Assembly (NCBI GenBank): GCA_964625275.1
Contig: CAZVBH010000002.1
Location: 1 to 53,848, forward strand
Length of the DNA: 53,848 nt
Direction: 5' to 3'
From: UBA3775 sp964625275
Lineage (GTDB): Bacteria; Bacillota; Clostridia; Lachnospirales; Lachnospiraceae
A program made the translations under genes and the position numbers. Positions 44,765-53,028 of this stretch are shown here, in pieces (position 1 is the stretch's first letter; each line of letters starts with the position of its first letter). Under the pieces are notes generated by a model. It had not been told where the DNA came from. It saw nothing but the letters and a program-made list of their open reading frames with translations, and made no database searches.

Positions 44765-46048
44765 CTACTCCTTCCCGTTTTTAGCTTCGTACTCCTGAAC
44801 CATTCTGATTATGTCACGATTGTAACGCTGCCAGTCTGAATCAAATTTTGTCAGGAATGCATCTACATCCTTGTTGATAAGGAAGGTCTGAAGCTGTGCA
44901 TCAACTGACATTTCTGATGGATAATAATGATCCTGGAAGTCGGTCATGTTTCCGCTGTCAATGAAGTCACTCATGCCATCAAGCATTGAATTGATTTCAA
45001 AATCACCGGTTTTACAAGGAATTGAAATCTGGTCATCAATATATTTCTGTACATTTTCATTTTCAAGCAGGAAGTCAAGTACCTCATAAGCTGCCTCTTT
45101 ATTTTTGCAAGACTCTGTTACACAGAACTGAAGGTCAATTCCTGAGTTAAGTGTTCTGTCTGAAGCAGAATCTGCTGCCGGCATAACAAAGGAGCCTATG
45201 TTCATGTCAGGGTTAACTGAGAGAATCTGTGAGATGGCATAGCTTCCAATGGTATACATTGCTGATTCACCTCTTGCAAATGCTGTACATGCATCGTTAT
45301 AGCCATAAGCGAACGGATCCTTTTGACCATACTGGAGAATCTGAAGATATTTTTCAGCAGTTTCACGATAGAGAGTGCTGAAGGTTGTTGTTCCGGAATT
45401 AACCTGCTTTGCAGAGTCGCTAGGTGCAAGTTCAACTGCCATTGCATTCCATGGTGCCAGACAGGTCCAGGTATCCTTGAAGCCGAAGTAAAATGGCTGT
45501 GTACCTGAAGCCTGAATTTTATCGCACAGGCTCAAAAATTCATCCCAGGTTTCCGGTATTTCCCAACCATTATTTTCAAACATGTCTTTGTTATAGAGAA
45601 TACCTGCTGCATTTGCCGCATAAGGAATGCCATAGGTTCCCTCCGTAGGTACAAGCTCAAGTGATTCATCAATGTCAATATATGCCTGATTAATATCACT
45701 AAGTCCCGGATAATCGGATACATCAGCAAGTATCTCTGCATCGACAAAGTATGAATAGTTAATGTCTCCACCAATGCCTATGATGTCCGGATAATCTTCT
45801 CTGATAAATCTCGTTTTTAAGATTGTCATTGCATCATTAGGGGAGCTGATTGTAAGATGTATATTGTCATGAGTTGCATTGAATTCATCCTCTAGTTCCT
45901 GAAAATATGATGCTGCTTCAGGCTTATACTGTACAATCTCAATTTCAATAACACCATCCTTGGACGAGTTAGAACAGCCTGTAGTGCCAAGCTGCGCTGC
46001 CACTAGACATGCAGTCAGCATCAGGCATGTAAAATGCTTTCTTTTCAT
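44765..46048 (-). CDS. Extracellular sugar-binding lipoprotein of the ABC importer
   Basis: 427 residues. A signal peptide ends in a lipobox (LGTTGCSNSS, Cys25), so it is lipid-anchored outside. The rest is a family-1 solute-binding fold (YFQELEDEFNATHDNIHLTI; PYAANAAGILYNKDMFENNGW). It captures the oligosaccharide, probably raffinose-family given the GH36 enzyme. First gene of the operon, with TATAAT at 46084-46079 and two direct repeats upstream. Confidence 0.93.
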   Translation of the reverse strand: MKRKHFTCLMLTACLVAAQLGTTGCSNSSKDGVIEIEIVQYKPEAASYFQELEDEFNATHDNIHLTISSPNDAMTILKTRFIREDYPDIIGIGGDINYSYFVDAEILADVSDYPGLSDINQAYIDIDESLELVPTEGTYGIPYAANAAGILYNKDMFENNGWEIPETWDEFLSLCDKIQASGTQPFYFGFKDTWTCLAPWNAMAVELAPSDSAKQVNSGTTTFSTLYRETAEKYLQILQYGQKDPFAYGYNDACTAFARGESAMYTIGSYAISQILSVNPDMNIGSFVMPAADSASDRTLNSGIDLQFCVTESCKNKEAAYEVLDFLLENENVQKYIDDQISIPCKTGDFEINSMLDGMSDFIDSGNMTDFQDHYYPSEMSVDAQLQTFLINKDVDAFLTKFDSDWQRYNRDIIRMVQEYEAKNGKE

Positions 46049-46078
46049 GAAAACTTCTCCTTTATTTTTGATAGCACC

Positions 46079-46144
46079 ATTATAAATACCTTTTTGCCAC
46101 TAATAAATAGCACATTTATTTGTGAAATATACCTTTTTGCTACT
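46079..46144 (-). promoter_or_regulatory. Raffinose-operon promoter with direct-repeat operator
   Basis: -10 TATAAT (46084-46079) has a poor -35 (TTTATT, 46107-46102), as in activator-dependent promoters. Direct repeats AGTRGCAAAAAGGTAT lie on the minus strand at 46101-46086 and 46144-46129, 43 bp (about four helical turns) apart, one mismatch. Such paired direct sites suit the adjacent AraC-type regulator. Confidence 0.65.
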
Positions 46145-46158
46145 TTTCTTTTATATGC

Positions 46159-46188
46159 TTGATTTAATGTCGCATTTTGGTATATAAT
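46159..46188 (+). promoter_or_regulatory. Promoter of the AraC-type regulator gene
   Basis: -35 TTGATT (46159-46164), 18-bp spacer, -10 TATAAT (46183-46188). It implies an untranslated leader of about 235 nt before the regulator, in which I recognise no riboswitch. Confidence 0.6.
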
Positions 46189-46431
46189 GATGAAAATCGA
46201 GGTATGTAGTTACAATTTAGTATATCGGTACGGATTAATGAGTAAACAATTATGCCATTATGTAATTAAGATGTCAGACATTCGACTGGTTCTTTCCAAT
46301 ATTTGGATTTTGTCAGCTTAAGCTTAGCATATTTATGTTTTTTGATTTATCAACTAAACAAAAAACTCCTTCCAACTGTTTACAACTTAATCTTTAGTTT
46401 TTACTAAATCACTTAGAAAGGTTTGATAGTT

Positions 46432-47301
46432 ATGGGAGATGTTATTTATTCTGTTTTTCCACGTGAAAATTTTGTAGATTTAGGTCTTTATCAGTTTGGA
46501 TGGGAGAAGTGTGCTCCATCCCACTCATTTGGTCCTGCAAGCAGAAATCACTATTTATTTCATCTTGTGCTTTCCGGCACAGGCACACTGACTGCTGAAA
46601 ATGAGAAAAAGGAATCAATAACCTATCAGGTTAAAAGTGGTCAGGGCTTTCTGATTTTCCCTGATCAGATATGTACATATATTGCTGATAATAAAATTCC
46701 ATGGGAATATGTATGGATTGAATTTGACGGACTACGCGCAAGAGAGGCTGTATCCATGTCCGGATTTTCACTTGGTCATCCTATTTACAAGGCGAGACAT
46801 ATTGACATAGCAGAGCTTATGAAATCTGAAATGCTTTATATTGTTAATCATCAGAATGATTCACCACTTCATTTAATTGGTCATCTGTATATGGTAATCG
46901 ACTATCTGATTCGCTCATCTACCTTTGCACCAATTACAAAGGGCAATCCTCTCCGTAATTTTTACATTCAGGAGGCTATGCATTACATAGAGCATAATTT
47001 TCAAAATGATATCAGTATCGAAGAGATAGCTGCTGCCTGTGGTTTAAACCGTAGCTATTTTGGCAGAATATTTCGTGAGGCTCTTGGCAAATCGCCTCAG
47101 GAATTTCTTATTAATTTTCGAATGACAAAGGCCTCCGAGCTTTTGAAGCTGACAAATCTTTCTATAGCTGAAATCGGTCTTACAGTGGGCTATGAAAATC
47201 AGCTTCATTTTTCAAGAGCCTTTAAAAATATTTTTGGAATATCTCCTAGACAATGGAGAAGTGAAAATCACTTCTATGATCCGTCTTGGGAGAGAAATTA
47301 A
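46432..47301 (+). CDS. AraC-family regulator of the raffinose operon
   Basis: 289 residues from ATG at 46432 (AAAGG 10 nt upstream; a TTG three codons earlier is less likely). The N-terminal cupin sugar-sensing domain (HLVLSGTGTLTAENEKK.. FLIFPDQICTYIAD) is followed by two C-terminal helix-turn-helix motifs (ISIEEIAAACGLNRSYFGRIF; SIAEIGLTVGYENQLHFSRAF). Same layout as MsmR/RafR activators. Divergent from the operon, with the direct-repeat sites in the shared gap. Its 3' end overlaps the convergent neighbour by 4 bp. Confidence 0.9.
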   Translation: MGDVIYSVFPRENFVDLGLYQFGWEKCAPSHSFGPASRNHYLFHLVLSGTGTLTAENEKKESITYQVKSGQGFLIFPDQICTYIADNKIPWEYVWIEFDGLRAREAVSMSGFSLGHPIYKARHIDIAELMKSEMLYIVNHQNDSPLHLIGHLYMVIDYLIRSSTFAPITKGNPLRNFYIQEAMHYIEHNFQNDISIEEIAAACGLNRSYFGRIFREALGKSPQEFLINFRMTKASELLKLTNLSIAEIGLTVGYENQLHFSRAFKNIFGISPRQWRSENHFYDPSWERN

Positions 47302-48449
47302 ACGAAGAGACCTTTTACTCTGTTTAGTATTTTATTCACAACATTGGAGACATAAATAAACAGCTTAGGTGAATTTTGAGTATCTGACGGATTTAAAGCC
47401 TCATTCTCCGAAGTCGGAGCATTGTCTGTTTTGTCTATATTCAGATAATCCTCTTTAGGATAATTTTTGTAAAGATATTCGGAAAATACCCTTAAGGAAG
47501 CCTCAATAGCTTCTTTGTCAACCTCTTTATCTACATCAAGTGAGGTCAAAAGCAGCTTTGTAAAGGATGTATCATTAAATTTTGATTCAATTTTTTTATA
47601 AAATGCCTCAAAATCCAAGTCTTCATCCGGTTTAATCGAAAAGCTTACATAACAAAAATCCTGAAGTCTGTAAGCCTCGCTAAGCTCACCATAGTAGTCC
47701 TTTATTAAATCGCCAAGCTTTAAACTATTTTCTTTATAAAGATTATAAATATTGATAGCATCCATGTCAGCTATTAAGTCAGCATGACCGAAGCTGCCTC
47801 CATTACTTACATTAAATAAATTTTGAGCTAACTGATAATAGTCTTCTCCTGAGTCAATTTTGAGTTTAGCTTCGGACGTAAGCTCACATATATCTCCAAC
47901 CCAGCTTCCCAAATCGCCATGCTTTTCCAATGCCATGTTAATAGATGCCATCAGATGAATAAAGTCAACTGTATCTCCGCTTGGTGTCTGAATGGCATAA
48001 GCATTTCTCAGTTCAAAGAGTGTAGAAGCTTTTTCATTTATATAGTCCTCAAAGTCTTCCGGAAGAACTCCTGCCATCAATCGCCAGGTTGCAGAATTAT
48101 AATGCTCTGAGCGCACAAACATACAGCAAAGCTCTGTTGCAGTAAAATCAGTATCATTTTCTAAAATATATTCCTCTGAATATTCTTCCAGGCTTAGAAG
48201 CTTCTCAATTACTGTATCAAAGCTTTGGTCATTGTCCTCCTGTAAAGAAGCCTCGTCTGCAAAAGCCACGAAAAGTTTTCCACAAAATAATGGCTGAAGA
48301 AAGATTGTAATCAACAAAAGGGTTATGATTTTTAGAGTTATCTTGTTGAAAATTGGGAAAGTAAGCTTTCCGATAATTTTCCTTTGATTTTCATTAATGC
48401 TTTTATTTTCTTTAAGATTTAACTTTTCTGCAAATAAATTAATATACAT
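47298..48449 (-). CDS. Exported or membrane-anchored protein, function unknown
   Basis: 383 residues from ATG at 48449 (GGGAG 7 nt away); a TTG 8 codons earlier is less likely. After ~40 polar residues there is one hydrophobic segment (TLKIITLLLITIFLQPLFC, ~42-60) and AFADEAS, which looks like a signal cleavage site. The exterior (~70-360) includes DFIHLMASINMALEKHGDLG and GGSFGHADLIADMDA, with conserved-looking His/Asp. I do not recognise the family. A Pro/Ser/Asn-rich stretch and a short hydrophobic C-terminus follow. The four-way-junction repeat lies 72 bp upstream in sense orientation. Confidence 0.65.
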   Translation of the reverse strand: MYINLFAEKLNLKENKSINENQRKIIGKLTFPIFNKITLKIITLLLITIFLQPLFCGKLFVAFADEASLQEDNDQSFDTVIEKLLSLEEYSEEYILENDTDFTATELCCMFVRSEHYNSATWRLMAGVLPEDFEDYINEKASTLFELRNAYAIQTPSGDTVDFIHLMASINMALEKHGDLGSWVGDICELTSEAKLKIDSGEDYYQLAQNLFNVSNGGSFGHADLIADMDAINIYNLYKENSLKLGDLIKDYYGELSEAYRLQDFCYVSFSIKPDEDLDFEAFYKKIESKFNDTSFTKLLLTSLDVDKEVDKEAIEASLRVFSEYLYKNYPKEDYLNIDKTDNAPTSENEALNPSDTQNSPKLFIYVSNVVNKILNRVKGLFV

Positions 48450-48520
48450 TTCCTTCTCCCAATTATAAAACAAACTAAGCTGTCAAAGATTCTATTTTTA
48501 GTAACTGTTTATGCTTATTT

Positions 48521-48657
48521 AACCTTATTTGAAAAGTCACCGCTTCTTAAGCGGTGATATGTTACCCCTAAAAGTCTAGCCTTGGGAGTAACATGACTTT
48601 TCAGCATCAGTAAGAGGCTGGGCTCCTACTGATGAGCCACTAAGTGGCATTAAGGCT
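48521..48657 (-). repeat. Four-way-junction repeat element, full copy 2
   Basis: On the minus strand AGCCTTAA ... ATAAGGTT closes three arms: GCCACTTAGTGGC (48648-48636), CATCAGTAGGAG../..CTCTTACTGATG (48634-48605), and TGAAAAGTC../..GACTTTTCA (48603-48530). The last holds ATGTTACTCC/GGGGTAACAT and an extra CACCGCTT/AAGCGGTG hairpin. Three positions are G-T pairs only on this strand. It lies upstream of the 47298-48449 gene. Confidence 0.8.
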
Positions 48658-48703
48658 AATATACACCCTTTAAGTATTATTTTCAATATTCGAAAATCTA
48701 TTC

Positions 48704-48732
48704 GTGACAATTTGACTTTTTTGTGATAGAAT
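48704..48732 (+). promoter_or_regulatory. Promoter of the second MATE gene
   Basis: -35 GTGACA (48704-48709), 17-bp spacer, -10 TAGAAT (48727-48732). Transcription should start near 48739, downstream of the longest open-frame start, which supports the later ATG at 48771. Confidence 0.6.
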
Positions 48733-48770
48733 CCCCCTTTGGTATAAATATGGAAAGGGACTTTAAAATC

Positions 48771-50108
48771 ATGAAATCCAACGAGAAAAACCTTACTGTC
48801 GGCAGTGAGCTTTCTACAATAGTTTTATTTACATTACCTATGCTTGCCGGAAATCTTTTTCAACAGCTTTACAATGTAGTGGACTCTGTAATTGTTGGAA
48901 AATTTATCAATTCAGATGCATTGGCTGCCGTAGGTGCAACCGGCTCAATTACATATCTTTTTTATTCACTTTGCCTAGGTCTTGGCACAGGTGCGGGTAT
49001 TCTTTCTGCACAACAATATGGCGCAGGCAATGTAGAAAAGGTTAAAAAGACCATCATTAATTCTGCATATGTCATCGGTATATTTGCAATTGTTATAAGC
49101 ATAATATCGGTGATTTTGTCTCGTCAGCTGCTCATTATGCTTAATACACCGGAATCAATTCTTGAGGATGCCGTAGGTTATATGAAAATCGCATGTGCAG
49201 GTACAATTGCTGTAGCTGCCTATAACTGGATTGCTTTTATTCTGCGTTCACTCGGAGATTCAAAAACGCCACTTATATTTTTAATTGTTTCCAGCATTAT
49301 AAATGTGGTTCTTGACTTATTTTTTATCCTAGGTCTTAACATGGGAATCAATGGCGCAGCAATTGCTACTGTAATTGCACAGGGTGTTTCAGCTATTGCA
49401 AGTATAATTTATGCTTTCCTTCGCAGTAATTACTTTAAGTTTTCAAAGGAGGTCATCAGCCCTGATGGAACAATCTGCAAGAAATGTGTAACCACCGGCT
49501 TTCCTATTGCCCTTCAGAATGCAATGATTTCCGTTTCAATGATTTCACTTCAGAGAACAGCCAATGGCTTTGGTAAAAATGTAATGGCTGCTTATACTGC
49601 TTCCATGAGAGTTGAACAGCTCATCCAACAGCCTTATGCTTCGCTCGGTTCTGCAATGTCAACCTTTACGGGACAAAATTATGGTGCAGGCAAAAACAAG
49701 AGAATCATCAAATGCTACCATCAGTGCGTTTTGATGGTACTTGGCTTTTCACTTGTGATGACAGCTTTGTTCTTAACCTTCTCACATGTAATTGCAGGCT
49801 TTTTTGTAAGCAAGGAATTGGTAATAGAAATTGCTGCAAGAGGTCTTAGACTTAACTGCCTCTTCTATTTCTTCCTGGGACTTATACATCTTACAAGAGG
49901 ACTTTTAAATGGTATTGGAGATGTAAACTTTACACTCATAAACGGATTTTGCGAAGTCGTAGGACGAATCGGATTTTCTCTTATACTTGCTCAGCTTTTG
50001 TCAATCGGATATATGTCCGTTTGGGGAACGACAGCACTTACCTGGTTTATAACGAGCTTGTTATGTATTGTACGATATGTATGGAAGAGGAAGAAAGGAA
50101 GCTTATAA
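48771..50108 (+). CDS. MATE-family multidrug/Na+ antiporter (second)
   Basis: 445 residues from ATG at 48771, with AAAGGGA upstream. Two halves of six membrane segments; signatures NVVDSVIVGKFINSDALAAVGAT and RSLGDSKTPLIFLI. It belongs to the NorM/DinF-like branch and differs clearly from the MATE protein at 32246. Substrate unknown. Monocistronic, with a GC-rich terminator downstream. Confidence 0.93.
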   Translation: MKSNEKNLTVGSELSTIVLFTLPMLAGNLFQQLYNVVDSVIVGKFINSDALAAVGATGSITYLFYSLCLGLGTGAGILSAQQYGAGNVEKVKKTIINSAYVIGIFAIVISIISVILSRQLLIMLNTPESILEDAVGYMKIACAGTIAVAAYNWIAFILRSLGDSKTPLIFLIVSSIINVVLDLFFILGLNMGINGAAIATVIAQGVSAIASIIYAFLRSNYFKFSKEVISPDGTICKKCVTTGFPIALQNAMISVSMISLQRTANGFGKNVMAAYTASMRVEQLIQQPYASLGSAMSTFTGQNYGAGKNKRIIKCYHQCVLMVLGFSLVMTALFLTFSHVIAGFFVSKELVIEIAARGLRLNCLFYFFLGLIHLTRGLLNGIGDVNFTLINGFCEVVGRIGFSLILAQLLSIGYMSVWGTTALTWFITSLLCIVRYVWKRKKGSL

Positions 50109-50236
50109 CTTTGCCTTCCTTTTTACAGCCATATATTTTCCTTTTGTTTTATATAGTAATCTCATTTACATAGTGTGCAAAGCAATGACGATGTAAATTG
50201 TAATTTTAGTTCAATATAAAATTTATAAATAAACAC

Positions 50237-50262
50237 GAAACGCCGGCAAGTGCCGGCGTTTC
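50237..50262. terminator. GC-rich terminator after the second MATE gene
   Basis: GAAACGCCGGCA / TGCCGGCGTTTC, 12-bp perfect stem. The downstream T-run is weak (TTTCTCATT). It is symmetrical and may also stop the opposing small gene. Confidence 0.75.
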
Positions 50263-50323
50263 TCATTCACTATTTTATTTGTTTAGTTTTTTAAGGTCAT
50301 GACCATATCTGATTTTTTAAATT

Positions 50324-50495
50324 TCAGAAATCATATAAAGCTGTGAACGCGTAGTTAGTTAAGCTGTAGTCGCGTCGCAATGCTGATGACGCGTACCCTT
50401 CTAAAACGCTGGAAATTAATTCGTCGTTTTGGAAGATTAGAGCACGTCGCTCAACATCTTATATTATTATCAGACATAAAATCTTTAATATTCAT
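50324..50495 (-). pseudogene. Small gene interrupted by a +1 frameshift
   Basis: ATG at 50495 with AAAGGAAA 7 nt upstream opens MNIKDFMSDNNIRC and stops at TGA (50453-50451). The +1 frame then stays open to 50324 and reads protein-like (FQNDELISSVLEGYASSALR, ending FTALYDF). Removing one base would give a ~56-residue protein. The stretch has clearly higher GC than its flanks. The slip context TGT-TGA-G could in principle be a programmed frameshift; a single-base insertion is simpler. Product not recognised. It lies 30 bp after the zinc-ribbon gene. Confidence 0.45.
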
Positions 50496-50525
50496 TGTTC
50501 ACTTTTCCTTTAAATTTTAGTAATG

Positions 50526-51497
50526 TCAACTTTCATTCAGCCATCGAGTCCATAGAGCAGTATGTACAAACCCAGGGCCGACGTCGTCACTAATTAATGC
50601 TTGCTCGATTTCATCATATGTTTCATGATCATACTCAGCATCATAAACAGCGGAAAATAAATCTCCTATACTAGGTCCATTAATGAGATACCAGTCATTA
50701 TTATACTTGTAAATAAAAATGTCTTGTCTTACACCCGCAAAACGCTCACCATCTATAGAAATTGTCCACGAAATTTTTGCAATATATGCCTTCTTAATCC
50801 TACTTGCATCAAAATCATAATCACCCAAACTTTCTTCCATGCTTGTACGAAAGTCTTCTAAATTTGATATTTCATACTTAGCACTATCTTCTGTAAGCTT
50901 ATCCAGATCTTCCAGATTTTCCATATTAATAATTTTATAATTTAACTTAACATTGCCTTGCTCCTTCAGTACATCATAAATAATATTAAAAGCTTTATCA
51001 TTTTCACTATAAAAGTCTTTTAGAGATGTACCATAAAAATCATGATAATATGCATCTTTTACCTCTTGCATAACGTCCTTAGGAGCTACAGATAAAAAAA
51101 TCTGCTTTGAATCACCTTTTTCTAATCCCTTAAAATATTCCTTTACCACTTCCTGTACACTACAACTATCACTACTTCTATATAAACATAAAATAACACT
51201 TACAATAACACCCACAATTACAACAATTGTTAAAACTATTATTAACTTTTTGTGATGTTTGAATTTTTTACTACTATAAGACTTCTTGTGTTTTTCCTCA
51301 GGTAATGAAACACTTTCATTTTCTGAATATCCATCAATATTTTCTGGCGTTTTTTCAATAATTATATCTGATGTCACTTCACTAGATCTGCCATCTGCTG
51401 ATTCTTCGCCGATAATGCCACCTACTGTTTTAGTTCCACATAGTGCACAAAATGAAGAATCATCCGCAATCTGCGTTCCGCATTTCCTACAAAACAT
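50526..51497 (-). CDS. Zinc-ribbon membrane-anchored protein, function unknown
   Basis: 323 residues. The N-terminal zinc ribbon CRKCGTQIADDSSFCALCG is cytoplasmic. A low-complexity acidic linker and a basic HKKSYSSKKFKHHKK stretch lead to one membrane helix (LIIVLTIVVIVGVIVSVILC, ~88-107). The ~210-residue exterior (CSVQEVVKEYFKGLEKGDSK.., SWTISIDGERFAGVRQDIFI) resembles NTF2-like/DUF-type ligand folds. Strong SD AAGGAGG. Its leader carries the same 24-bp element, at the same distance from the ATG, as the lipoprotein at 52623. Confidence 0.7.
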   Translation of the reverse strand: MFCRKCGTQIADDSSFCALCGTKTVGGIIGEESADGRSSEVTSDIIIEKTPENIDGYSENESVSLPEEKHKKSYSSKKFKHHKKLIIVLTIVVIVGVIVSVILCLYRSSDSCSVQEVVKEYFKGLEKGDSKQIFLSVAPKDVMQEVKDAYYHDFYGTSLKDFYSENDKAFNIIYDVLKEQGNVKLNYKIINMENLEDLDKLTEDSAKYEISNLEDFRTSMEESLGDYDFDASRIKKAYIAKISWTISIDGERFAGVRQDIFIYKYNNDWYLINGPSIGDLFSAVYDAEYDHETYDEIEQALISDDVGPGFVHTALWTRWLNES

Positions 51498-51519
51498 TAT
51501 TTATACCTCCTTAGTATAT

Positions 51520-51543
51520 AAGGCAGTGTCAGATTTTACTACC
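51520..51543 (-). promoter_or_regulatory. Shared leader element, copy A
   Basis: On the minus strand GGTAGTAAAAT, then YTGAYR and CTRCC; GGTAG/CTGCC arms can pair. It ends 22 nt before the ATG of the zinc-ribbon gene. Matches copy B at 52900-52923 with few changes. Confidence 0.6.
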
Positions 51544-51633
51544 TATTTATTCTACATAATCATAGTAAATCACATACATGCTACCTAATATATATAATTT
51601 ACATTTGTAGCTCCTAACATTCTGTCAATTAAT

Positions 51634-51738
51634 TTACTCTAAATTTTCAAAACTCAATGTATACGTTTCTGATAGTTCCAACTCATACACATACTCAGAT
51701 TCCTTACTCTTTTCACCAGCTCTAAGAATTAACCACAT
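51634..51738 (-). pseudogene. Possible gene remnant
   Basis: 34 codons from ATG at 51738, reading MWLILRAGEK..SEYVYELELSETYTLSFENLE. It looks like the C-terminus of an acidic beta-rich exported protein, but there is no ribosome site and a stop lies just upstream. Probably a 3' fragment of a decayed gene. The rest of 51544-51857 shows no other frame. Confidence 0.25.
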
Positions 51739-51857
51739 TGGTACCAGTCACCAATGTCTCAAATGTCTTTTAATCGGTTCTATTGACATCCAATTGCATC
51801 ACAGTCGTAATTTTGCGTCAATAAGAACGTCCTTTCTGCAGTATCCTTTACCACCCA

Positions 51858-52574
51858 TTATTTGAATGAGTCTTTTATTGCTTGGGCTATATATTTTCCA
51901 GCTATAGGCACATTCTTCTCGATCAGGTCTGCCAAAAATTCAATTCCTACTGATTTGGCATTTTTTTTTAAAATATCTCCGATAGGCTCTTTGTCCCAAT
52001 AATCCGCATCAATGTTTTGCCCCTTCAGCTTTTCCTTTATATCCTTCCTGACAGCTATTCGGTCTTTCTCTTCTCCTACAGTCACCATTAAATCTATATA
52101 ATCCTCTGGCAATATCTGCAATAGTGATCCACTTAACTGAACATCCACATAACTTCCGTTCTTTTCAATCTCATTCTTTAATTCGTAATAAAGATTTTTA
52201 TCGGGTATGTTAATGCGAATTTTTCCATTCTCGTATCTGGCATTATTTGATATCCGTTTGAATGACTCCTGCCATTTAAAATTTTCATATGGATACTGCA
52301 ACTCCTTCTTTACCTTAAGATTACTCACCTTGCTCTGTGTTATCCCAAGATTCTTTGACAAGATGTAATCGCTATAGGTCTGCATATCCGCCTCAGATTG
52401 TGACAAAATCTGTTCTAAATATAACGAAAACAATAATGTTTCAAAGTCGCTTTTTTGCATTCTACCAAAATTTCCAAAATAATACTCGGCAGCGATTTTA
52501 TCAAATGCTTCCGCCTTTTCCTTGTCCGTCTGAAATATTTTGTGATATTTTTCCATGGAATCTTCTTTCCCCAT
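51858..52574 (-). CDS. Protein of unknown function
   Basis: 238 residues from ATG at 52574, with GGGAGG 7 nt upstream; a longer frame lacks a ribosome site. Mostly alpha-helical and soluble. KNLGITQSKVSNLKVKKELQYP resembles a small helix-turn-helix. The C-terminus (IGDILKKNAKSVGIEFLADL.. AGKYIAQAIKDSF) is an amphipathic helix pair. It is 48 bp downstream of the lipoprotein gene and probably in the same transcript. I do not recognise the family; an accessory or defence role is only suggested by location. Confidence 0.6.
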   Translation of the reverse strand: MGKEDSMEKYHKIFQTDKEKAEAFDKIAAEYYFGNFGRMQKSDFETLLFSLYLEQILSQSEADMQTYSDYILSKNLGITQSKVSNLKVKKELQYPYENFKWQESFKRISNNARYENGKIRINIPDKNLYYELKNEIEKNGSYVDVQLSGSLLQILPEDYIDLMVTVGEEKDRIAVRKDIKEKLKGQNIDADYWDKEPIGDILKKNAKSVGIEFLADLIEKNVPIAGKYIAQAIKDSFK

Positions 52575-52622
52575 GAATCTACCTCCCTGTAGCATTTTTT
52601 TATTTTCATATAACATAATGCA

Positions 52623-52877
52623 TTATTTCTTTTCATGCCATTCGACTACATCACTCCAGTGCTTACTGCAATAGTGATCGTTTCCTGATCCATACGAAGC
52701 ATTTTCGCAATACAACCCGGACTCCCCACATATTGCACATTTTAGTTTTCCACCGCATATAGAACATTTCTCACTTGCGGAGCTTGAAGAGCCGGAGTAA
52801 CTTGACGAGCTACCGCAAGCACTCAATACCATGCAGATAATCATAAACAAAGCTACTAACCCAATTTTCTTTTTCAT
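52623..52877 (-). CDS. Small zinc-ribbon lipoprotein
   Basis: 84 residues. Signal peptide with lipobox VLSACGSS (Cys21), then a Ser-rich linker (~22-36), then cysteine pairs CSICGGKLKCAICG, a third Cys (LYCENAS) and YCSKHWSDVVEWH, i.e. a small metal-binding knuckle on the cell surface. SD GGGAG 7 nt away. First gene of a two-gene operon with 51858-52574. The invertible promoter-like element lies 152 bp upstream. Function unknown. Confidence 0.7.
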   Translation of the reverse strand: MKKKIGLVALFMIICMVLSACGSSSSYSGSSSSASEKCSICGGKLKCAICGESGLYCENASYGSGNDHYCSKHWSDVVEWHEKK

Positions 52878-52899
52878 TGACTAAACTCCCTTCTTTGAA

Positions 52900-52923
52900 A
52901 AGGTAGCATCAAATTTTACTACC
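52900..52923 (-). promoter_or_regulatory. Shared leader element, copy B
   Basis: Same element as 51520-51543, again ending exactly 22 nt before an ATG. GGTAG/CTACC arms pair perfectly here. It contains TAAAAT, which could be a -10, or it may be an operator or RNA stem. Confidence 0.6.
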
Positions 52924-53028
52924 TTTTTATTGTTTAAACCTTTATTTTTGCGGGAGTTTGCAAGAAAAGTATAATAATAATTAAAATAGCCAAATCTTAA
53001 TCCTCATAATTCATTTATAAAAAGTCTT

